Source: a bacterium (GTDB lineage: Bacteria; Bacillota; Bacilli; Lactobacillales; Streptococcaceae). Taken from it: a stretch of 16,136 nt of DNA. Both the position numbers and the translations under genes were made by a program. The notes beneath the pieces were generated by a model. It searched no databases, was not told the origin of the DNA, and saw nothing but the letters and a program-made list of their open reading frames with translations. Within the stretch, counting starts at the first letter, position 1, and each line of letters opens with the position of its first letter. Of the stretch, positions 6,764-16,100 are shown one piece after another. The stretch is from NCBI GenBank assembly GCA_905221125.1, contig CAJNBY010000026.1:1-16136 (forward strand), read 5' to 3'.

Positions 6764-6978
6764 TCATTAAAATTTAGTTGAAGCGCCGTATGCTGATAGA
6801 GAGATAGACTAGCAAATATCTCCCGCCTTGCTTGATGTTAGTAATTTGATGAACATATGAATATAAGTTCAAGTCGTGAAAAAACTTTCATATATTAAAT
6901 GAAACTGTTTGCATTTGTGGAAATAATAGAATATAATATATAGGAAAAATAATTGCTTGGTTTAATGAGGAGTTCTCT
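6764..6978. other. Junction/intergenic segment between reductase remnant and surface protein gene
   Basis: About 215 nt without a recognised gene. It contains a 6-bp inverted repeat (GAGATA 6801-6806, TATCTC 6817-6822), an AT-rich tract, and the promoter and ribosome binding site of the surface protein gene at its right end. On the reverse strand, a short open stretch of roughly 6783-6893 ends in YLLVYLSISIRRFN. It looks vaguely like the tail of a foreign gene, but I do not recognise it. No clear insertion-sequence ends or target duplications were found. Confidence 0.5.
6909..6937 (+). promoter_or_regulatory. Promoter of the giant surface protein gene
   Basis: TTGCAT (6909-6914), a 17-nt spacer and a perfect TATAAT (6932-6937) form a near-consensus promoter. 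The transcript would start near 6944 with a leader of about 35 nt containing GAGGAG at 6967-6972, 6 nt before the ATG. No operator or phase-variable homopolymer tract was seen in it. Confidence 0.85.
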
Positions 6979-7113
6979 ATGTTTTTTAATCGAAAAGGAA
7001 TCAATCAAAAGAATTGGCGGATGATAAAGAAAGGGAAGCATTTTCTTTTTGGGTGCACTCTTTTTTTGGCTACAGGAGCAGTAATGATACAGAATCCACA
7101 TCTTGTTCATGCT
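6979..7113 (+). other. Signal peptide of the surface protein
   Basis: Residues 1-45: a basic N-region with NWRMIKKGKHFLFG (12-25), a hydrophobic core CTLFLATGAVMI (26-37), and a signal-peptidase site HLVHA before DE. The long basic region and GK-H-FLFG pattern recall the extended signal peptides of streptococcal wall-anchored proteins (YSIRK-GS and KxGKxW classes), but neither motif is complete. Confidence 0.8.
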
Positions 7114-10100
7114 GATGAAATGGTTGCGTCTCTGAATGATTCAACTAAAGCCAAAGATGAAGATCCGAATAGTGAAAAGGTTTCAAACGATGTGGAAAAT
7201 CATCCACAGGTAGAAAATCATGTTAAAGAATCAGATAAGATTTCTGAAAATGTGCAAGAAGATAAAAGTGTTGAAAAGGCTGTAGAGAATACAGTCAAAA
7301 CTGTGAATAAAACTACTTTAAATGAATTAATTGAAAAGATTAGGAACACTGATTTACAGACTAAAACAGTCAAATCAGTTGAAAATCTTAATCTCTCTTT
7401 GTCGCGTGCGCAAGCAGTCTTGGATAAGGCAGGTGCTAGTCAGGATGAGATAGATAAAGAAGTTCAAGTTTTGTCGGACTCATTTGCCCAACTGGAAGAG
7501 AAAAGCAACGACATAGACAAAAAAGAAAAGCAAGCAGATAAAGAAAACGATAGTGATGAAAAGAAAAATCTTTTAACAGAAAAGATCGCTAAGGTTCAGG
7601 CTCTTGTCTCAGAAATTAACCAACTAGCAGGAGAAATTAGCTATGAATTTAGTGAATCTGAAAGCAAATCTCTTCAAGCATTTGGTGATTTGTCTGAGGA
7701 AAAATCCACTGATAGTGAAGTTGATGGTGCTCTAAATGAAGCGAAAAGCCTCCGCAACAAAGTGGCTAATAGAGTAACTCGCGCACATTCTGGAAAACGT
7801 GATCCACGCAACGGGAAACCAATTGATGGTAAGGGGGAGAGTGGGTTTAGAGGGATAGTATACACTCACAAAGAAAATAGAAGAGATGGTCATCTGATTG
7901 AAAATGGAAGTACTGCTGTTTATTATAATTCAGATGAAATTTGGAGTTTAATCGAGATAAAAGGAGAAAGAGTAGGAAATGAGAGAAAGTTCACTACGTA
8001 TGCTCGAGGAAAAGTAGTAGAAGATGTAACCCCGTATTATATTGTTACAGTAGGTTTTACCGCAAATTCTCCGATTAAAGGGTTAAAAATGCAAGTTGCA
8101 TACTGGGATAAGAAAGCAGGAGTTCAAAGAGTACGTGAAATAGAGAATGGTAGAACTGAAATCAATAATCCTATTACGAATGCTGCTATTAGAGGGGTTG
8201 TAGGAGAAGGCGCAATAGTTCAACCTGGTAGATATGAAGTTCATATTGCTTCGAATACAAGAGTAGCTCCAAATCAGTTAAAGCCTTATACATTTACTTT
8301 TATTATTAAACCGCAAAGTGAGCGTAATACAGTAAAGGATTTATCACAAACATATGTAGATGATGTTCGTCATTTAACTGAAAATGAAAAAACAACTTTA
8401 ATAGAGAAATTTAAAATAGAACATCCAAATATTATGAATCCTTCTGGTCATAAAGTTGATTTTGACCATGCTGAAGTATCAGCTGATGGAACAACGATGA
8501 CAATCCATTTTAAAGATGGATTTAATCCTAAAACCATTCAGACAAATGCAACAAATGATGTAGAAGCAAAACATTCTAGTTTGACGGCTTATTTTGGGGA
8601 TTCAAAAGAATTATATACGAATCCAAGACAATTAGTACGCTCAAAAACAGGACATGAAGTACCAGCAACGGCTCAAGTAACCTATAAAACACCATTTAAC
8701 TTGCAACAAGCAGGCACAAGAAACGTTGTCGTAACGACTACTTATCAAAATGGTGTAAGTAAAGACGTAACAACTCCTTATACCGTTTTAGACTTTATTG
8801 GAAAACAAGATAAGAAAATTAATCAAAATCAATCTGGTCAATTAGGAGATGCGAGAAATTACGTAACAGTTTCAAATAATTCAGCGGTTCCCGGAGAGTT
8901 AACCGTTCGTTGGAAAGGTGGGTCATCTAATGTAGATACTTCTGCAGCAGGTATCCAGCATAAAGAAATCGAAATTCTTCGTGGCAGCCATTTAATGAAA
9001 ACTGTGAATATTCCGGTTGAGATTGTAGATAATATTAATCCAACGATTACTGCGCCTGACACTGTAACTCTAACAAGAGCAGAAGGATTGCCAACTAATA
9101 TTTCCGTTGATGCACAGGATAATGCTAGAGGTATTGGTCTTAAAGATGCTAATCCAATTGTAGTTGAAAATTTAGCCAATCCTTTAAGATATAATCCTTC
9201 AACAAAAAGAATTGAATTATCGGGTGTAATTCCAAATCAATTACAAAGTTTTCAAGCTACTGTTAAAGCAGTGGATAAAAAAGGAAATACGGCTACTAAA
9301 GCAATTAGATTCAATGTTCAAGCTCAGACAGATAAATATACAGCCACTGCAAATCCACAGAAACAAACAGTTAGTTATTTAGCTACACCAAGTGCAGAAG
9401 CAAGTGTGAGTACTACAGGTTTACCAACAGGAACAAGATATACCTGGAAAACAACTCCGAATACATCTAGTCCTGGGGATAAATCTGGGGTAGTAGAAGT
9501 CACTTATCCAGATACTTCAAAAGATACTGTGAATGTAACAGTAGCTGTACGAAAATTAAGTGACGAATATGTTCCTACAGGAACTAAAATCGTTAGAAAT
9601 CAGAATGCTCCGGTTACAAATAATGACTTAAAAGCTGCTGTAAGTGTGAATAATAACGGTAATAGTAAAGTGAAGTCTGTTACGGCATCTCCTATTAGCA
9701 CCGTACATGCTGGTACACAAACAATTAGAGCAACGGTAACGTATTTAGATAATACTACTGATCCTGTTGATATTCCACTTGAAGTAAAAGACGAAACAGC
9801 ACCAACAATTCAAACACCAAATGATAGACAAAATTGGGATTTAATTGCATTAGACAGGACATTACCTTCTATTAAGGTTACTTCTGTGGATAATAATGGT
9901 GGAACTGGTATTAAATCAACAACAGTAACAGGATTGCCAGATTTCTTAGTTTATGACAATGCAACTAAAACAATCAAATTCAAAAATGGAGTTCAAGAAG
10001 TAACAAAACTACCTGTAGGACAAGATAGTAAAATTTATAATGCTACTATCCAAGTTACCGATAATTCAAACAATTCAAGTCAAAGACAAGTAACGATTAC

Positions 10101-13100
10101 TGTGAAGTCAATGACAACGAAATTTACAGCAACTCCAAATGGGCAAAAACAAACAGTAAGTTACGGTGAAACACCTGATGCCGGAACAAGCGTGAATAAG
10201 AACGGCTTGCCTACAGGTACCGCCTATACATGGGCAACAAATCCAAGTACAACAACAGGTCCTGGAGATAAATCAGGTGTAGTAACGGTAACATACCCTG
10301 ACGGTTCAAAAGATACCGTAAATGTAACAGTAGCGGTACGTAAGTTAAGCGACGAATATGCACCTACAGGAACAAAAATCACAAGAGAACAAAATACAGC
10401 GGTAACAAATGATGATTTAAAAGCAGCAGTAACAATTAGCAACAATGGTAATAACAAAGTTAAATCTGTTACTCCTGTGGGTACAATCACTACTGTAAAT
10501 GCTGGTACACAAACAATTAGAGCAACGGTAACGTATTTAGATAATACGACTGATCCTGTTGATATTCCACTTGAAGTAAAAGACGAAACAGCACCAACAA
10601 TTCAAACACCAAATGATAGACAAAATTGGGATTTAATTGCATTAGACAGGACATTACCTTCTATTAAGGTTACTTCAGTGGATAATAACGGAGGAACTGG
10701 GGTTAAATCAACAACGATAACAGGTTTGCCAGATTTCTTAGTATATGATGATGCAACTAAAACAATTAAGTTTAAAAATGGAATTCAAGAAGTAACGAAA
10801 CTACCTGTTGGGCAAGATAGTAAAATTTATAATGCTACTATCCAAGTTACCGATAATTCAAACAATTCAAGTCAAAGACAAGTAACCATTACTGTGAAGT
10901 CAATGACAACGAAATATACAGCGACTCCAAATTCACAAAAACAAACAGTAAGTTACGGTGAAGCGCCTGATGCTGGAACAAGCGTGAATAAAACCGGCTT
11001 ACCAGAAGGAACAAGTTACGCATGGAAAACAACTCCAAGTACAACAACAGGGCCTGGAGATAAATCAGGTGTAGTAACGGTAACATATCCTGATGATTCA
11101 ATAGATACAGTGAACGTGACTATAAATGTTCGAAGATTAGCGGATGAATATGCACCTACAGGAACAAAAATCACAAGAGAACAAAATACAGCGGTAACAA
11201 ATGATGATTTAAAAGCAGCAGTAACTATTAGTAATAATGGTAATAACAAAGTTAAATCTGTTACTCCTGTAGGTACAATAAGTACTGCAGAATTTGGAAA
11301 TAAAACAATCAATGCTACTGTTACCTATCTTGACGATACGACAGATTCAGTGACGATTCCGTTGGAAGTAAGAGACGTAACAAAGCCAACAATTCAAGCA
11401 CCGACAGAAAATCAATTATGGGAAGTAACATCTTTAGATAAGACATTTCCTTCGATTAAAATAGCAGTTGTTGATAATGCTGGAGGAAGTGGCGTTAAAA
11501 GTATTGAAGCAAAAAATTTACCAAGTTTCCTAAAATATGATAAAACTACGAGCAGTATTGTATTTCAAGATGGTGTCCATGAAGTGCCAAAATTATCTGG
11601 AATTAGTCGTACTACAAGAAATGTGACATTTGTTGTGGAAGATAATGCTGGAAATAGAAGCGAAAGAAATATTCAAATTAGTCAAATATCAATGGCTGAG
11701 AAATACAATCCACAAGCAAATACGACTGTTCAAGAATTGAGTCATGGAGAAACACCTAATCCGAAAACAAGTGTGAATACAGAAGGTTTACCAGGTGATA
11801 CACGATATGTATGGAAGACAACACCAGATACGAGTAAGCCTGGTGATAAAACCTCTGTAGTAACAGTTACTTATCCAGACGATTCAGTAGATGAAGTAAC
11901 TGCGACGGTAAAAGTGCGTAAGTTAAGTGATGAGTATAATGTTACAGGTGCCCAAATCGAAGTAAATCAAAATGATCCAGTTACAAACGATGACTTAAAA
12001 GCTAAAGTAACCGCAACTTCAACAGTAGGAAATGTTAGTGGAACTGATAAGATTTCAACAGTAACGGCCCCTACAATCAATACAGCTAATTATGGTGAGC
12101 AAAACATTACTGCCACAGTAACTTTCAAAGATGGAACAACCAAAGAAGTGACAATTCCATTGAAAGTTAAAGATGTAACGAAGCCAACTATCTCAGCGCC
12201 AACGAACGGACAAAACTGGGATTTAATCGCAGTAGAAGGAGAGAATCCAAATATAGCCGTAACAAGTGAGGATAACGCTGGAGGAAGTGGAGTTAAGACA
12301 ACGACAGTAACAGGTTTACCAGATTTCTTAGAATATAATGAGTCAACTAAGAAGATCCAGTTTAAAGCTGGTGTAACAGGAGTACCAAGTTTACCAGAAG
12401 GAGCTAATGAACAACCTCATAATGTAGCTATCACAGTTGTAGATAACGCAGGAAACGAAGCAACAACAAACGTAACAATTACTGTGAAATCAATGACTAC
12501 CAAATACGAAGCTACTGCAAACCCAGACAAACAAACAGTTAGTTATGGGGCGACTCCAGATGCAGGAACAAGCGTGAGTCAAACAGGTTTACCAGAAGGA
12601 ACAAGTTACGCATGGAAAACAAGACCAGTAGCGACAATTCCTGGAGAAAAAGACGGAGTAGTAGAGGTAACGTATAAAGACGGTTCGAAAGATACAGTAA
12701 ATGTAAAAGTTACTGTAAAAGAATTAAGTTCAGAATATGCAGTAAGTGGAACACCAATTGAAGTAAATCAAAATGATCCAGTAACAAACGATGACTTAAA
12801 AGCTAAAGTAACCGCAACTTCAACAGTAGGCGATGCGAATGGAACAGATAAGATTTCAACAGTTACAGCACCTGAAATCAGCACAGCTAACTATGGTGAA
12901 CAAAACATTACTGCCACTGTAACTTTCAAAGATGGAACAACTAAGGAAGTAACAATTCCATTGAAAGTTAAAGACGTGACGAAACCAACTATCTCAGCAC
13001 CAACGAACGGACAAAACTGGGACTTAATAGCAGTAGAAGGATCAAACCCAGAAATCTCTGTAACAAGCGAAGATAACGTTGGAGGAAGTGGTGTTAAGAC

Positions 13101-16100
13101 AACGACAGTAACAGGTTTACCAGATTTCTTAGAATATAATGAGTCAACTAAGAAAATTCAGTTTAAAGCTGGTGTAACAGGAGTACCAAGTTTACCAGAA
13201 GGAACAGACGTACAACCTCATAATGTGAAAGTCACAGTAGCTGATAACGCAGGAAACGAAGCAACAACAAACGTAACAATAACTGTGAAATCAATGACTA
13301 CCAAATATGATGCAACTCCAAACACTCAAAAACAAACAGTTAGCTATGGTGAAACTCCAGATGCAGGAACCAGCGTGAATCAAACAGGCTTACCAGAAGG
13401 AACAAGTTACGCTTGGAAAACAACACCAGTAACAACAACTCCTGGAGAAAAAGACGGAGTAGTAGAAGTAACCTATAAAGACGGTTCAAAAGATACAGTA
13501 GATGTAAAAGTTACAGTAAAAGAATTAAGTTCAGAATATGAAGTAACTGGAGCACCAATTGAAGTAAATCAAAATGATCCAATTTCTAACGACGACTTAA
13601 AAGCGAAAGTAACTGCCACTTCAACAGTAGGCAATGTTAGTGGAACAGATAAGATTTCAACAGTAACGACTCCTACAATCAATACAGCTAACTATGGTGA
13701 TCAAAGTGTTAGTGCGACTGTAACTTTCAAAGATGGAACAACTAAGGAAGTAACTATTCCATTGAAAGTTAAAGACGTAACTAAACCAACAATCCAATCA
13801 CCAACGAACGGACAAAACTGGGATTTAATCGCAGTAGAAGGATCAAATCCAGATATCTCCGTAACAAGTGAGGATAATACTGGAGGAAGTGGAGTTAAGG
13901 CAACGACAGTAACAGGTTTACCAGATTTCTTAGAATATAATGAGTCAACTAAGAAGATTCAGTTCAAAGCAGGAGTGTCGGGTGTACCAAGTTTACCAGA
14001 AGGAACAGATGTACAACCTCATAATGTGAAAGTCACAGTAGCTGATAACGCAGGAAACGAAGCAACAACAAACGTAACAATAACTGTGAAATCAATGACT
14101 ACCAAATACGAAGCTACTGCAAACCCAGACAAACAAACAGTAAGTTATGGTGAAACTCCAGATGCAGGGGCAAGCGTGAGTCAAACAGGTTTACCAGAAG
14201 GAACAAGTTACGCTTGGAAAACAACACCAGTAACAACAACTCCTGGAGAAAAAGTCGGAGTAGTAGAAGTAACCTATAAAGATGGTTCGAAAGATATCGT
14301 AAATGTAAAAGTTACTGTAAAAGAATTAAGTTCAGAATACGAAGTAACTGGAGCTACAATTGAAGTAAATCAAAACACACCAGTCACAAATGACGACTTA
14401 AAAGCGAAAGTAACCGCAGCTTCAACAGTAGGCGATGCGAATGGAACAGATAAGATTTCAACAGTTACAGCACCTACAATCAGTACAGTAAACTATGGTG
14501 ACCAAAACATTACTGCCACAGTAACTTTCAAAGATGGAACAACGAAAGAAGTAACAATTCCATTGAAAGTTAAAGACGTGACGAAACCAACTATCTCAGC
14601 TCCAGCAGAAAATACAAACTGGGAAATGACCGCATTAGATAAAGCTCTACCAAATATGGAAGTAAGAGCGGAAGATAATGAGAACGGTAGTGGAATTAAA
14701 AACGTCACGGTGACTGGATTGCCTGATTACTTAGAATATGATAGTACAACTAACGCTATTAAATTCAAATCAGGAAAACAAACAGTAGAAAAACTAGCTG
14801 AGAATACACCAAGTCAAGAATTTACTTTAAACATTCGAGCAGAAGACAAAGCAGGAAATGTCAGCGAAAGAACTGCGAAAATCACTGTATCTTCAATGAG
14901 TGCGAAGAATACTCCAACGCCAATTCCACAAAATACAGGTTATGGACAAGTGCCAGATCCTAATGCAAGTGTTGATAAAGCAGGATTGCCAGATGGAACA
15001 AAAGTGACGTGGAAAACACCACCAGTAGTAAATACACCAGGAACTACTACAGGAGTGGCTGAAGTAACTTATCCAGATGGTTCAAAAGATGTAGTGACAG
15101 TAAATGTAACTGTGAGAAAAGTAAGTGAAGATTTTACAGCAACTGGAACACAAATTGAAGTAAATCAAAATGTATCAGTTACTCCAGAAATGTTAAAAGG
15201 AGCAGTAACTGCGACAAATGCTCAAGGTGAGAATGGAAATTCTAAAATTGCAACCGTGGAATCCAAAACACCAATTAACACTGAGGCGTATGGAGACCAA
15301 ACAATACAAGCAAAAGTAACATATATTGATGGTTCAGAACAAGACGTTACAATTCCATTGAAAGTAAAAGATGTTACGGATCCAACAATTCAAACACCAG
15401 CAGAAAATACAAACTGGGGAATGACGGCTTTAGATAAAACATTACCTCCTATGAAGGTTGAGGCAAAAGATAATGCAAATGGGAGTGGAATTGCCACGAT
15501 TGAAGTAAGAAATATGCCTTCATTCTTAACATTTGATCAAGCTTCTGGAACAATTGTGTTCAAAGAGGGTGTTCTAGAAGTACCGAGAATTGATTCTGAT
15601 AATGTAATGCATGGTGTAACGATAGTAGCTAGAGATAAAGCAGGAAACTCTACATCGAAATTAGTGAATATAACAGTTTCATCAATGCGTGGAAAATACA
15701 GCCCAACCGCAATAGCGCAGGAAGTGGACAATGGACACATACCAGATCCAGAAACAAGTGTAAACAAAACAGGCTTACCAGAAGGTACAAGTGTTACATG
15801 GAAGACAAATCCAGAGGTAAGTACCCCAGGCAGTCATCCAACCGTAGCCTTAGTGACCTATCCAGACGGAACAGTCGATGAAGTCACAGTACCAATTACG
15901 GTGAAAGAACAAAAAGAAACGTTCAATCCAACGGCAAAAGATCCAGCTCCAACCGCAAAACACGGTAGTGAGCCAAGTGCAGAAGGAAGTATTAACACAG
16001 AAAATCTGCCAAAAGGTACAACCTACACATGGGTAGAAAAACCAGATACCAATACAACCCCAGGAAGTAAGCCAGGGAAAGTATTAATCACCTACCCAGA

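Larger units (their letters stand above)
9325..15684 (+). repeat. Eight tandem composite repeat units, 786-801 nt each
   Basis: Aligning the Ser-Met-Thr-Thr-Lys-Tyr junction gives unit starts at 9325, 10111, 10903, 11692, 12493, 13294, 14095 and 14896, ending at 15684. The lengths are 262, 264, 263, 267, 267, 267, 267 and 263 codons. Each unit has three parts: Rib-like module A (about 78 residues, GLPEGTSYAWKT and VTYPDGSKDTV); module B, also Rib-like but without the Trp motif (TNDDLKAKV and FKDGTTKEVTIPLKVKD); and a ~110-residue Ig/cadherin-like module C (QNWDLIA, TGLPDFLEY, ADNAGNE). An earlier degenerate B+C half-unit covers about 8800-9324. Units 1-2 are close to each other, 4-6 are close to each other, and 3, 7 and 8 carry differing C modules. 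Confidence 0.92.

Noticed and set aside
6895..7110. A 71-codon reverse frame over the adhesin promoter and signal peptide
   Set aside because: It is opposite a clearly supported promoter, ribosome binding site and signal peptide, and has no signals of its own.
10224..11312. Reverse-strand open frames of 70-98 codons inside the repeat region
   Set aside because: Two near-identical frames recur at the repeat period, lack ribosome binding sites, and are mirror images of the coding repeat.
9325..15684. Regularly spaced repeats as a possible CRISPR array or non-coding satellite
   Set aside because: The period is about 800 nt, differences are in whole codons, and the frame is open throughout; it is protein-coding repetition.
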